DNA of 64,000 nucleotides from Filobacillus milosensis (GCF_004402015.1 NZ_SOPW01000007.1:83000-146999), one strand, 5' to 3'; shown: positions 8,915 to 17,215, numbered from the stretch's first letter. The notes: generated from the sequence alone by a model not told the origin. Made by a program: numbers and translations.

Positions 8915-9394
8915 TTACTTACTCTCTAGTAACCTTCTTATTGAGTTCATTGTTGATAAGTGAAGTGCATCATGAGCTGTTAAGAATTGAAGCATTTCAC
9001 CAAGTGTTTTCATACCCATAAATTCCTGTTTAAGTGGAGTATCCAACTTGCCCTTAACGGCTTCTCCCAATTCTTCAGGTTGCTGTTTAAGTTTTTCTTT
9101 AATCTCAATCATCGATGGTGGTTCTTCAGTCCAATCAGTTGGGCTGCTTTCCCGTGGAAACATGATGTGATACTTGTCTGATAGTTGACGTTCTGTGCCT
9201 AGGGTTGAGGCAACAACATCATCAAAGCCAACTAATAAATGACCCGCATTCCATCGGATATTATTTCTATAAGGTTCAGGGATTACATCATAATGCTCTT
9301 CAGGCACCATATCGATAATCGCTACCACCCAACTACGCCATAAGTTCCATTGGTTTAAAACCGCTTCTTCATTAAGAACAACATTCTTATTCAT
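8915..9394 (-). CDS. DinB-fold metal-binding protein
   Basis: A 159-residue DinB-superfamily protein, distinct from the one at 7111. His residues at the expected places are in WNAGHLLVGFDD near residue 52 and AHDALHLSTM near 143-147. It lacks a signal peptide. The ATG at 9394 is chosen over 9403 because the GGAG site is 8 bases upstream of 9394 but only 3 from the other. Function beyond metal binding, or a thiol-transferase-like role, cannot be assigned. Confidence 0.85.
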   Translation of the reverse strand: MNKNVVLNEEAVLNQWNLWRSWVVAIIDMVPEEHYDVIPEPYRNNIRWNAGHLLVGFDDVVASTLGTERQLSDKYHIMFPRESSPTDWTEEPPSMIEIKEKLKQQPEELGEAVKGKLDTPLKQEFMGMKTLGEMLQFLTAHDALHLSTMNSIRRLLESK

Positions 9395-9454
9395 CACATG
9401 CACTCCTTTTATTATATTTAATTCAACGAGAAGGAAAATTATCCTTCATTTACG

Positions 9455-9488
9455 CATAAAAAAGCCCCTTCACCATTGAGGGGCTTTC
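9455..9488 (-). terminator. Terminator of the aconitase operon
   Basis: Reverse-strand stem aaagcccct with aggggcttt (9487-9461) is followed by TTTTTTATG. It lies just past the small zinc-protein gene. Confidence 0.85.
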
Positions 9489-9491
9489 AAT

Positions 9492-9668
9492 CTAATCTAA
9501 TATACGATTATTTTCATCAACATTACTAACACGGGTCGTATCACGGTTTTCATAATCTGAAACATAACCGTCACCACGACAGACTGTGCACGTGTAGTGC
9601 CACTCTTCATCATCCATTAGCAGGCCACTGCCTTCGCATGCCTTACATCGGTGTTCTTGAGATCCCAT
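9492..9668 (-). CDS. 58-residue zinc-ribbon protein coupled to aconitase
   Basis: A small protein beginning MGSQEHRCKACEGSGLL, with a second CTVCRGDGYV motif. The two CxxCxGxG knuckles resemble a half DnaJ zinc-finger and probably bind one zinc. The C-terminal half is acidic and polar. Its ATG directly abuts the TAA of the aconitase gene (TAAATG), with a G-rich stretch inside the last aconitase codons as ribosome binding site, so translation is coupled. The terminator follows at once. The function is unknown, and a role in Fe-S enzyme maturation or as a chaperone adaptor would be speculation. Confidence 0.8.
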   Translation of the reverse strand: MGSQEHRCKACEGSGLLMDDEEWHYTCTVCRGDGYVSDYENRDTTRVSNVDENNRILD

Positions 9669-11630
9669 TTAAACCCCACTTTCTTGTTGTTTATTCTTAA
9701 TCCAATTAATCACTCCACCTGCTAATATTATGTCCAGATGACGACTTGTTAAACTGTGTCGAACACGAATTTTTTCATCTTTTCCTTTTAACCCTATCTC
9801 AAATTCGTTGTCATTTTGAATTTTATCACGGACATTATCGAATTCTAGAACGTCTCCAGCTTCAATTTTTTCATAGTCACTTTCATCGACAAATTGGACA
9901 GGTAGAACACCGAAGTTAATTAAGTTTTGTAAGTGAATACGTGCAAAATCCTTTACTACAACTGCTTTTAATCCTAAGAAACGTGGAGCTAAAGCTGCAT
10001 GTTCACGAGACGAACCTTGACCGTAGTTATAACCACCAACAACCGCGTGACCGCCTTCGTCCTTTTGCTTCATCGCACGTTCATAATACGTATCATCCAC
10101 GATTTCAAACGTAAATGTACTGATTTTTTGAAGGTTACTTCGATATGGCAGTACGCGTGATCCACCGGCTAAAATTTCATCAGTTGAAATGTTATCTCCC
10201 ATTTTTAGAAGAACCGGAACCTCAAAACTATCTTCTAATGGTGATAACTGTGGAATTGAGCTAATGTTAGGTCCTTTTTCAAGCTCAACATTTATTCCTT
10301 CAGCTGGTGAGATTGGTTCCTCTAACATACCTTGTTCTTTATCAAAATCAACTTTTGCTTCTTTGATGGTTGGGTAGCTCATCTCTAATGTTCGCGGATC
10401 CGTGATGACTCCTGTTAAAGCTGAAGCTGCCGCAGTTTCAGGACTACATAAGAACACACTATCCTCTTTCGTACCTGAACGACCTGGGAAGTTACGAGGG
10501 GTTGTTCTTAAACTATTTCTACCAGACGCTGGCGCTTGCCCCATTCCGATACAGCCGTTACAACCTGCCTGGTGTAAACGTCCACCTGCACTAAGTAAAC
10601 TTGCAATATGTCCTCCATCAACTAGTTGCGTTAAGGTTTGGCGTGATGATGGGTTAATGTCAAATGACACGCCATTTGCAATGTACTTACCTTTTACAAT
10701 TTCAGCTGCAATCGCAAAATCACGGTAACCAGGGTTAGCTGATGAACCAATGTAAGACTGGTAAATTGGTTCGCCGGCAATCTCACTAACAGGAACCACA
10801 TTACCCGGACTAGACGGTTTAGCAATCATTGGCTCTAGTGAGGATAAATCAATTTCATCATGTAAATCATAAGTTGCGCCTTTGTCTGCTGAAATTTCCT
10901 GCCAATCTTCTTCTCGACCTTGTTGTTTTAAGAAACGCTTAACTTCTTTATCTGATGGGAAAACCGTAGCTGTAGCACCAAGCTCAGCCCCCATATTCGC
11001 AATGACGTGACGATCCATTGCTGAAAGGTCTTTTAAACCAGGACCATAATACTCAATAATTTTACCTACGCCACCTTTTACATCATGACGACGCAGCATT
11101 TCTAGAATAACGTCTTTAGCACTTACCCAATCTGGAAGTTTTCCTGTAAGCTTGACACCCCAAACTTGAGGCATTTTTACATAAAACGGTTCACCTGCAA
11201 TTGCCATGGCCACATCAATACCACCTGCACCCATTGCAAGCATACCCATACAACCATTGGCACATGTATGACTATCTGACCCTAATAATGTACGACCAGG
11301 TTTACACAATTTCTGCATATGAACAGGGTGACTCACACCATTACCTGGACGGCTATAGTACAGTCCAAAACGTTTAGCTGCACTACGTAAAAACAAGTGA
11401 TCATCAGGGTTTCTATGGTCTGATTGAATTAAGTTATGGTCAACATACTGAGCAGAGGCTTCAGTTTTTGCTTGATCGACACCCATAGCTTCCAATTCTA
11501 ACATGACCATCGTACCAGTTGCGTCCTGCGTTAATGTTTGATCAATCTTTAGACCAATTTCTGTACCAGGCTCCATATCACCTGACACGAGATGATCCAT
11601 AATTAATTTCTGTGCTACATTCATTTTCAA
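9669..11630 (-). CDS. Aconitate hydratase (short, mitochondrial-like type)
   Basis: A 653-residue aconitase/homoaconitase-family enzyme that interconverts citrate and isocitrate. The three [4Fe-4S] Cys are visible in SDSHTCANG (about residue 120) and in AGCNGCIGMG (about 355-358). The C-terminal swivel domain has NYGQGSSREHAAL. It is shorter than Bacillus CitB (about 900) and belongs to the about 640-residue type found in some Firmicutes. The start is TTG at 11630, spaced 9 bases from AAAGGAG. The ATG two codons later is too far away. It is cotranscribed with the zinc-ribbon gene. Confidence 0.93.
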   Translation of the reverse strand: MKMNVAQKLIMDHLVSGDMEPGTEIGLKIDQTLTQDATGTMVMLELEAMGVDQAKTEASAQYVDHNLIQSDHRNPDDHLFLRSAAKRFGLYYSRPGNGVSHPVHMQKLCKPGRTLLGSDSHTCANGCMGMLAMGAGGIDVAMAIAGEPFYVKMPQVWGVKLTGKLPDWVSAKDVILEMLRRHDVKGGVGKIIEYYGPGLKDLSAMDRHVIANMGAELGATATVFPSDKEVKRFLKQQGREEDWQEISADKGATYDLHDEIDLSSLEPMIAKPSSPGNVVPVSEIAGEPIYQSYIGSSANPGYRDFAIAAEIVKGKYIANGVSFDINPSSRQTLTQLVDGGHIASLLSAGGRLHQAGCNGCIGMGQAPASGRNSLRTTPRNFPGRSGTKEDSVFLCSPETAAASALTGVITDPRTLEMSYPTIKEAKVDFDKEQGMLEEPISPAEGINVELEKGPNISSIPQLSPLEDSFEVPVLLKMGDNISTDEILAGGSRVLPYRSNLQKISTFTFEIVDDTYYERAMKQKDEGGHAVVGGYNYGQGSSREHAALAPRFLGLKAVVVKDFARIHLQNLINFGVLPVQFVDESDYEKIEAGDVLEFDNVRDKIQNDNEFEIGLKGKDEKIRVRHSLTSRHLDIILAGGVINWIKNKQQESGV

Positions 11631-11815
11631 TTTGAAAAACTCCTTTCCAAATATCCGTACATATCCACGCTTAAATAAAACGTTTATATGTAAAAATTTA
11701 CCCTAATTTACACTATGCAAAACCCATACTGATTTATATCGCCAAGTTTATTTTGTGCAAAACGAATAAATTTACACCGAAAAATAGTGAGAATGAACGA
11801 TTTTCCCAAAAACAG

Positions 11816-11844
11816 TTTACGAACATATGTTCGTGTTTTATAAT
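11816..11844 (+). promoter_or_regulatory. LexA (SOS) operator inside a sigma-A promoter
   Basis: The sequence cgaacatatgttcg at 11820-11833 is a perfect palindrome that fits the Bacillus LexA/DinR consensus CGAACnnnnGTTCG exactly. It sits between a -35-like TTTACG (11816-11821) and TATAAT (11839-11844) with a 17-base spacer. LexA bound here would occlude RNA polymerase. The only ORF immediately downstream is the 34-residue membrane peptide at 11890. Confidence 0.85.
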
Positions 11845-11889
11845 TATGTACAAGCTCTATTTGCAGGAATATTTTGGAGGTGCTTAAAC

Positions 11890-11994
11890 ATGGAGGGATA
11901 CTATATCTTAATTCTATTCGCATTTGGTTCATTTATTATTGGCCTGATCTCTCTAGTTGTACAGATTGTGATTGCGATTACTAAGAAAAAATAA
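11890..11994 (+). CDS. 34-residue holin-like membrane peptide under LexA control
   Basis: The peptide starts MEGYYILILFAFGSFIIG and ends in ITKKK. It has one long membrane helix (about residues 4-29), an N-terminal Tyr pair and a basic tail. The FGSFII core resembles the putative holin-like toxin family of Firmicutes, as does the peptide at 32977. TTGGAGGTG precedes the ATG, and the operator-bearing promoter lies 46 bases upstream. By analogy with E. coli TisB and B. subtilis YneA, an SOS-induced toxin or growth-arrest peptide is likely. No antisense RNA structure is obvious. Confidence 0.7.
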   Translation: MEGYYILILFAFGSFIIGLISLVVQIVIAITKKK

Positions 11995-12058
11995 AGTTGC
12001 ATTCTAATTGGAATAAGTTTACAATCACTATATATCTTAACTTTAAGGAGGAATGACA

Positions 12059-12418
12059 ATGCTCAATCAAGTATGTGTTATGACTATACGCGTACCAAAC
12101 ACAGAACATGCGGTTAAGTTTTACACTGAAATTTTAGGGTTTGAGGTTGATCAATATTATGGAGATACCATTGTAAGTTTAAAGCATGATCAAATTCCTT
12201 TAATTTTAGAAGAGCACTCTGAGGTAATTAATGGACAAAACAATGTGGTGTTAGCCATTCAGTCTGAAGATCTCGAACAAGATATTGAGGCACTTACACA
12301 AGCTGGCGTGAAGTTTATAATTAATAAGCCTGAAGCTTGTCCTCCAGGCCGTTATGCTGTTATCGAAGATCCCTTCGGTAATCAAATTGAACTGTTGGAG
12401 TTTTCTAAAGTGAAGTAA
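12059..12418 (+). CDS. VOC family protein (glyoxalase/bleomycin-resistance fold)
   Basis: A 119-residue vicinal-oxygen-chelate protein. It has the two beta-alpha-beta-beta-beta modules, starting TIRVPNTEHAVKFYTEILGF and ending in the typical YAVIEDPFGNQIELLEF, where Glu would bind metal. The substrate is unknown. The ATG at 12059 is preferred over 12053 because AAGGAGG lies 7 bases upstream. It follows the SOS peptide gene by 64 bases with no visible terminator, so read-through from the LexA-controlled promoter is possible. Confidence 0.85.
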   Translation: MLNQVCVMTIRVPNTEHAVKFYTEILGFEVDQYYGDTIVSLKHDQIPLILEEHSEVINGQNNVVLAIQSEDLEQDIEALTQAGVKFIINKPEACPPGRYAVIEDPFGNQIELLEFSKVK

Positions 12419-12459
12419 GTCTAATTAGGTGCCATTGTTATCAACAGGCAAAACAGTCA

Positions 12460-12894
12460 TCAGGCATCTTTAATTTTTTTATAAAATCCTGTTGCTGTTC
12501 CTTTGAAACCTTGATGACGATAAAACTCATGTGCTTGTTGTCGTTCTTCTCGATTACCACTATTTAAACTAATCATGGAGGCTCCACGCTCTAAAGCCCA
12601 ACGTTCGGCAGCAATAAGTAATTCTTTTCCAATACCTAAGCCGCGAAATTTCGAATCAACCACCATCGTCACAATTCGTATGTATGAATCATCACTTTCA
12701 TATCGAATTGCTTCAAACATACCTACCATACCCACAAGTCGACTATCTTTTTCATAAACATATGTTTGATAATTGGATTGACTTTTAATTCGTTTAAAAC
12801 GTATTGTCATTTTCTCCTCGGTTGTAGGATAGCCCAGCTCACTCATAAGAAGTGTTAATGCTTTCACATCTTCCTTTGTCGCTTCTCTAATCAT
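12460..12894 (-). CDS. GNAT family N-acetyltransferase
   Basis: A 144-residue acetyltransferase with motif A near residue 75 (VVDSKFRGLGIGKELL, the acetyl-CoA pyrophosphate loop) and the C-terminal HEFYRHQGF strand-helix. The acceptor substrate is unknown. The ATG at 12894 starts 5 bases before the stop of the upstream NUDIX frame on the reverse strand, so it is translationally linked to it. It is the last gene of a three-gene cluster (GNAT, NUDIX, GNAT), the first two members of which carry frameshifts. Confidence 0.85.
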   Translation of the reverse strand: MIREATKEDVKALTLLMSELGYPTTEEKMTIRFKRIKSQSNYQTYVYEKDSRLVGMVGMFEAIRYESDDSYIRIVTMVVDSKFRGLGIGKELLIAAERWALERGASMISLNSGNREERQQAHEFYRHQGFKGTATGFYKKIKDA

Positions 12895-12898
12895 TGAA

Positions 12899-13296
12899 TC
12901 ACCAAACCTTTTCTTTAACACATACTTTTAAAAACTCTATATCTTCTTTATATTGAAAATCATCATATGGCACTTCATCTACCTTGCGCCATGCAATTTC
13001 ATGAATTAGTTCATCAGGGTCGTGCAAATTCATCTTTCCGCCAATTACTTTTACATAAAAATACTTAACTTCAACTACGTCGTTCTTTTTTGATCGAACT
13101 TCTTCTAATACTTCCACGTGATAGCCCGTTTCTTCATAAACTTCTCGAATACAACACTCTTCAAAGGTTTCACCTTTTTCAACACCCCGGAAGGTACGGA
13201 CCACATTTTTTCTTCTTCTGGTTTTCCTTGCTTAATCATCAATAATTCTTCATTCTCGTTAACACATACTGCTGCAGCTCCTAACCATTTACACAT
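12899..13296 (-). pseudogene. NUDIX hydrolase with a one-base frameshift
   Basis: Two overlapping frames together make a normal NUDIX protein of about 132 residues. The first (from ATG 13296) reads MCKWLGAAAVCVNENEELL to WSVPSG. The second continues GVEKGETFEECCIREVYEET, completing the Nudix box GX5EX7REXXEEXG. The frame changes in the G-run complementary to 13185-13188, where one extra G would restore a single ORF. It is either a real inactivating deletion or a homopolymer sequencing error. It is cotranscribed with the flanking GNAT genes. Confidence 0.8.
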
Positions 13297-13299
13297 CAA

Positions 13300-13883
13300 T
13301 TACAACTCCTTCACATAGCAATTGCATTCATGTACACGTTTGAATTGTTCTTTAATAGAAGTGACATCTTCGCCAACATAGTGAGCGAAACCGAGAATTG
13401 GGATTAAATCACGATGTTTACTTTCAATGGCTTGTTTTAGTTCTTCTTGACCTTCCATATGGACATGATAGTAAGAACTGATTTTGTTAAAACCGGATTC
13501 TTCGTACCAAATATTGACCCACTCATCATCACGCGTCCAAGCTTCAAGTTGATTCAAGTTCTTTTCTCGGGCAATTTCTTCTGCCTCTTTTAATAATTGA
13601 TGACCGATTCCTTTTCGCTGATAATCTGGATGGACAGCTATATGCCAAATCATTCCGCCAAGCCCTTTGCCTTTTGAACAAACTGTGCCTGCTTCTACTT
13701 CATATTCGATATCGATTAACCCAACTACTTGCCCATCTTCAATAGCCACAAGTTCGATCGAAGGATTTTCATAGAATTCTTTTTCCCGTAGAACATTATC
13801 GTAGTAGGCCGTATCCAAAAGGATAAAACTCTGCATCTTACCCAGCCTCTTTCATCTTTATTTTGATAAGCTCTAATTTCCAT
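13300..13883 (-). pseudogene. GNAT family acetyltransferase with a one-base frameshift near the N-terminus
   Basis: From ATG 13883, behind AAAAGGGAG at ideal spacing, the reverse strand reads MEIRAYQNKDERGWVRCRVL and then leaves frame. The downstream frame, open from 13836, continues LDTAYYDNVLREKEFYENPS with a full GNAT domain (motif A HPDYQRKGIGHQLLKEAEEI). Adding one T to the T-run opposite 13817-13820 fuses them into a standard product of about 194 residues. The ATG at 13836 may give a truncated protein lacking the first strand. First gene of the three-gene cluster. Confidence 0.8.
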
Positions 13884-13953
13884 AATGAACTCCCTTTTGT
13901 CATTTTTTGTCTACTTATAAGGTTCGATATGGGCAAGCTTTTTCCTTCATTTT

Positions 13954-14029
13954 TCAATCAAACGTTTGTTTGAATTGTGAATTCGTTAATTTTACTGGCC
14001 TAATGAAAATCAATCAAACGTTTGTTTGA
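13954..14029. promoter_or_regulatory. Two identical 20-bp near-palindromic operator-like sites
   Basis: The sequence tcaatcaaacgtttgtttga occurs exactly at 13954-13973 and 14010-14029, a centre-to-centre distance of 56 bp. Each is built on the palindrome CAAACGTTTG with partly matching flanks. They lie between the divergent GNAT cluster and the LOG gene, so a dimeric (TetR-like) repressor could control both. No cognate regulator gene is next to them. Confidence 0.65.
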
Positions 14030-14111
14030 TTTTATATGTACTTGAAATTTCTACATAAAACCGTATAGTTTGGAATAAGTATAATTAATAAAAGGGCTTG
14101 AGGTGAACGTT

Positions 14112-14654
14112 ATGAAGAGTGTAGCAGTCTTTTGTGGTTCAAGGACGGGGAATCACCCAGAATATATGAAACAAGCAAAGGAACTCGGTAAAAAATTAGC
14201 ACATGAAGACATCGAGCTTGTTTATGGCGGTGCCATTGTAGGTTTAATGGGTGCTGTTGCAGAAGGAGTACTTGAGAATCACGGTAAGGTTGTTGGTGTC
14301 ATTCCAGAGAAATTAAAAACAAAAGAAATCATGCACACCGGACTATCCAAGCTACATATCGTTAATACCATGCACGAACGTAAAGCCATGATGTCTGAAC
14401 TGTCAGATGCATTTATTGCCTTACCTGGTGGTGCAGGAACCCTTGAAGAATGGTTTGAAGTTTTTACATGGGCTCAAATAGGTTACCATCAAAAACCATG
14501 TGCATTACTGAATATTAATAACTATTACACACCATTGCTTAAGTTGTTTGATCATATGATTGATGAGGGTTTTGCTGATCCACATTATAAAGAATTCATT
14601 ATTGTTGAAAGTGACGCGGAACGATTAATCGATCGCGCACGACATTTTTGTTAA
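14112..14654 (+). CDS. LOG family protein (cytokinin riboside 5'-monophosphate phosphoribohydrolase-like)
   Basis: A 180-residue Rossmann-fold LOG protein with the signature PGGAGTLEE near residue 107 and the nucleotide-binding GGAIVGLMG near residue 42. LOG enzymes cleave the ribose-5-phosphate bond of nucleoside monophosphates. B. subtilis YvdD is the closest named relative. The ATG at 14112, after GAGGTGA, is chosen over a GTG at 14103. Divergent from the GNAT cluster across two shared operator-like sites. Confidence 0.9.
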   Translation: MKSVAVFCGSRTGNHPEYMKQAKELGKKLAHEDIELVYGGAIVGLMGAVAEGVLENHGKVVGVIPEKLKTKEIMHTGLSKLHIVNTMHERKAMMSELSDAFIALPGGAGTLEEWFEVFTWAQIGYHQKPCALLNINNYYTPLLKLFDHMIDEGFADPHYKEFIIVESDAERLIDRARHFC

Positions 14655-14667
14655 TTCACAAGAGTAA

Positions 14668-14701
14668 AGGAGCATCAGCTTTTAGTTCAGCTCGTGCTCC
14701 T
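14668..14701. terminator. Hairpin after LOG gene
   Basis: The stem AGGAGCA-AGCT pairs with AGCT-TGCTCCT with small bulges. There is no strong T-run, so it may be a weak terminator or an RNA end. Confidence 0.45.
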
Positions 14702-14713
14702 GTCATTATTCTT

Positions 14714-14956
14714 CTATTCTTCAATATTGATTGTCAATGTTTCATCCAAATTAACATGAAATAATAAGTTAGAGAGTGTAACCGTTATTGTTTCACCACC
14801 ACCTGGAACTGAAAATCCGAATGAATCGTCCTCCTGTTTGGCATTCGTGTGCAAGTTTCTGTAACTCACTTCTTCTCCATTTTCATCTTCTAATTTCAAA
14901 AGATTAAACTCTCTTGAATAATCCCCAAAAAGTGGCATATGCGGAGGAACCGGCAT
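14714..14956 (-). pseudogene. C-terminal fragment, probably of an anti-sigma/DUF5643-type protein
   Basis: An 80-residue frame made of beta-rich sequence (FSVPGGGETITVTLSNLLFH), without a convincing ribosome binding site and with an unusual start MPVPPHMPLFGDY. It lies directly behind a truncated ECF sigma-factor N-terminus. The usual order in Bacillus is sigma factor followed by a DUF4179/DUF5643 anti-sigma protein. I infer an internal deletion that joined the start of the sigma gene to the end of the anti-sigma gene. Confidence 0.45.
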
Positions 14957-14974
14957 TTAAAAACGATTTTTCCA

Positions 14975-15121
14975 TTATTTTATATCAGAAGCACTGAAAT
15001 TTTTTACATATGTATAAATAAAGCGTTTTAATTCTTCCCCGTATTCATCCATCAGCCATTCAACTGCTCCTTCAGGCGTCAAATCGTGAATAACTGACAA
15101 TGCATCTTCCTGCTTCGACAA
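14975..15121 (-). pseudogene. Truncated N-terminus of an ECF RNA polymerase sigma factor
   Basis: A 48-residue frame from TTG 15121, behind a long GGGGGAGAGGTGAT site. It reads EYGEELKRFIYTYVKNFSAS, the typical start of sigma region 2 in Bacillus ECF factors, and then stops after three residues where the conserved D-D-x-x-Q-E-V-F should follow. The rest of the sigma factor is absent. Together with the fragment at 14714 it marks a deletion near 14960-14985. Confidence 0.7.
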
Positions 15122-15231
15122 TTCCAATCACCTCTCCCCCTCACCTTAACAACCTATCTACCTATTTAGGCGGTGAGTCTTTCAAAATGTCCCATAAAAA
15201 TTAAAAAAATATAAAAAAAGACCAATAGACA

Positions 15232-15263
15232 ACAAAGAAAAAGGACCCTGAAACTAGGATCCT
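15232..15263 (-). terminator. Terminator of the membrane-anchored protein gene
   Basis: Reverse-strand stem aggatcct with agggtcct (one wobble; 15263-15242) is followed by TTTTTCTTT. It overlaps the last codons of the gene at 15254. Confidence 0.75.
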
Positions 15264-16648
15264 GATAAATCAAATGTAACTGATTCATCTATAAATTGAA
15301 TATAAGTAAGGTCTGAAATATTGACATGAGCAACATCAATTTCCTCAATCAACTTCTCTGGAAGAGTAAAACCGATTTCTGTTTGTGACATATGTGTTGA
15401 AAAACCTTTAAAATCAAAAGGTTCGCCATCACCATTACTTATGGTTAAAAGGTTATAGCGAGGTCCACTTTTAATAACAGATGGACGTAAACCGTATATA
15501 TCATGCCTTATTTGACCTTCACGCAAATCGGTATTAATAGTAACTTGGATTTCCCCACCATAATAAGTGACTTCCTTTAAATAATATTTAGACCCATTGT
15601 GTTCACCAATTAACTTATTGATTTCTTTTCTTTCACCACTTTTAATATCGTTTAGGTTAATTTTAAAATCAAATTCATTATCACTAATAAGAATTACTTC
15701 ATCCATTTGAACTTCTAAAATTTCAGGATTTTTTGTTGAAAAAGGTAATTGGATTTCATTCGCACCAGATTGATTAAAACTCGTATTGAACATACTACCC
15801 CGGTCATTAAAATGAATTTGTCCTTTAGCACCAAACACCTCATCTTCAGTCTCATATTGCATTTTCAGTGCTCCACCATTGATATTAAGTTGAATAGAGT
15901 CAAAGTTTATTGATACATGATCAGCATTGATCTTTTCATTTAATTCATAACGATGAGCAAACGGTTCTTCAAGTTCCTTGTTAAATTTAAATGAGATTGG
16001 TTGATTATTAACTACCGTTCTATTATTTTTTACGAATATCTCTATCTCAAAATTAAATGTTCCATTAACATTCTCTAATAGATTGCCCTCATTATCTTTA
16101 AGAGGGTTAAGTTTTTGTGCCCTGTATAATCGACCTCCAAAATTTATTTGATCGCCATAGGATTCTTCTGTTACAGAAATACCATCTTCATTTTTAAACC
16201 TCGTCATGAACCGACCTCTAAGGTCTTCATTATTATTGTTATCGATACTATCAATGACATAGATTCCGTTTGAACTGTACCAAATATAATTAATTTGGTA
16301 TTGTTTGTTGATATTCTCTAACTGAATATTTTGATGTAATTTATTTACTAAACCTAGTTCATAGGCGTGATCTAAGCCTGTTATATGTCTACTGAAAAAT
16401 TTAATTAATTCCTCTTCAAGTTTACCTTCAGGGAATTCTGGCGGGGTCACTATGTCTTCACTTTCTTCTTCCTGAACCTGCTCCTCATGATCATCAACCA
16501 CTTCTTCCGATGGTTCAGGCTTTGTTGTCATTTGTACAACTAATACAAATACAACTAAAATTATTGCACCTACAAGTAATTGTGGCCATAGGTTCTCCTT
16601 AGATTGTTTTACCTCTGTATTCGATTCATTACGCTCTTCAAAATTCAT
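15254..16648 (-). CDS. Membrane-anchored extracytoplasmic protein, unknown
   Basis: A 464-residue protein with a short cytoplasmic N-terminus, one membrane helix (about residues 22-42, LLVGAIILVVFVLVVQM), an acidic linker (EEQVQEEESED) and a large beta-rich outer part with many Asn. The layout recalls anti-sigma or DUF4179/DUF5643-like proteins, and the neighbouring sigma fragment is suggestive, but I cannot confirm a family. The ribosome binding site before ATG 16648 is modest (TAGGTG). It may be cotranscribed with the two genes upstream, which lie 15 bp and 16 bp apart. Confidence 0.75.
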   Translation of the reverse strand: MNFEERNESNTEVKQSKENLWPQLLVGAIILVVFVLVVQMTTKPEPSEEVVDDHEEQVQEEESEDIVTPPEFPEGKLEEELIKFFSRHITGLDHAYELGLVNKLHQNIQLENINKQYQINYIWYSSNGIYVIDSIDNNNNEDLRGRFMTRFKNEDGISVTEESYGDQINFGGRLYRAQKLNPLKDNEGNLLENVNGTFNFEIEIFVKNNRTVVNNQPISFKFNKELEEPFAHRYELNEKINADHVSINFDSIQLNINGGALKMQYETEDEVFGAKGQIHFNDRGSMFNTSFNQSGANEIQLPFSTKNPEILEVQMDEVILISDNEFDFKINLNDIKSGERKEINKLIGEHNGSKYYLKEVTYYGGEIQVTINTDLREGQIRHDIYGLRPSVIKSGPRYNLLTISNGDGEPFDFKGFSTHMSQTEIGFTLPEKLIEEIDVAHVNISDLTYIQFIDESVTFDLSGS

Positions 16649-16663
16649 TGCAATAACACCTAC

Positions 16664-17200
16664 TTACCAAATTCTCTCTAGTTGATTGTTTTTTCCAATC
16701 TCAATTTTATAAACATCAGGATTCGTTAGGTTCTTCCAATCATTAAACCCGTAATTTGAATTAAACAAATGCAGAATTAATGTCATAAGGTTACCGTGTG
16801 TAACTAGAATTGTTGTCTTATTTGAACCCAATTTAATGTCATCTAATATCGGCAGAAAACGTTCAGTCGCTTCAGAATTTGATTCGCCTCCAGGTAACTT
16901 TTTATGAAAATCCTTAAAAGACTCTTTCAGCTTTTCTTCCCAATCAACCAAATGCTCCTTACTTAACGCTCGCTCCCTAAGGTTTTTATGAACAAATAAG
17001 TCTAACTCCTTTTCTTCTGCTGTCGGCATGATCGATTGAATAGCACGATTATATGGGCTAGAAATGATTTGATTTACTTGTTTATCTTTAAAGAATTCAG
17101 CTAATGCTAAGGCTTGTTCTCGCCCTTCAGCAGTCAGCTCAGCATCTGGCGATTGTCCTGTCGCTTCACAGTGTCGTACTAAGTAAATAACTTTTTCCAT
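16664..17200 (-). CDS. Histidine phosphatase superfamily protein
   Basis: A 178-residue protein of the phosphoglycerate-mutase-like family. The catalytic motif is YLVRHCEATG, with Cys replacing the usual Gly of RHGE. Other catalytic residues are in SSPYNRAIQS and in VTHGNLMTL with the second His. Substrate unknown. An AGAGGAG site precedes ATG 17200. It sits between the epimerase and the membrane-anchored protein with very short gaps, so the three form an operon. Confidence 0.88.
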   Translation of the reverse strand: MEKVIYLVRHCEATGQSPDAELTAEGREQALALAEFFKDKQVNQIISSPYNRAIQSIMPTAEEKELDLFVHKNLRERALSKEHLVDWEEKLKESFKDFHKKLPGGESNSEATERFLPILDDIKLGSNKTTILVTHGNLMTLILHLFNSNYGFNDWKNLTNPDVYKIEIGKNNQLERIW

Positions 17201-17215
17201 GATAAGCTCCTCTAA

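Noticed and set aside
11708..11932. 74-residue reverse-strand ORF
   Set aside because: It runs antisense across the LexA promoter and the small peptide gene and lacks a ribosome binding site.
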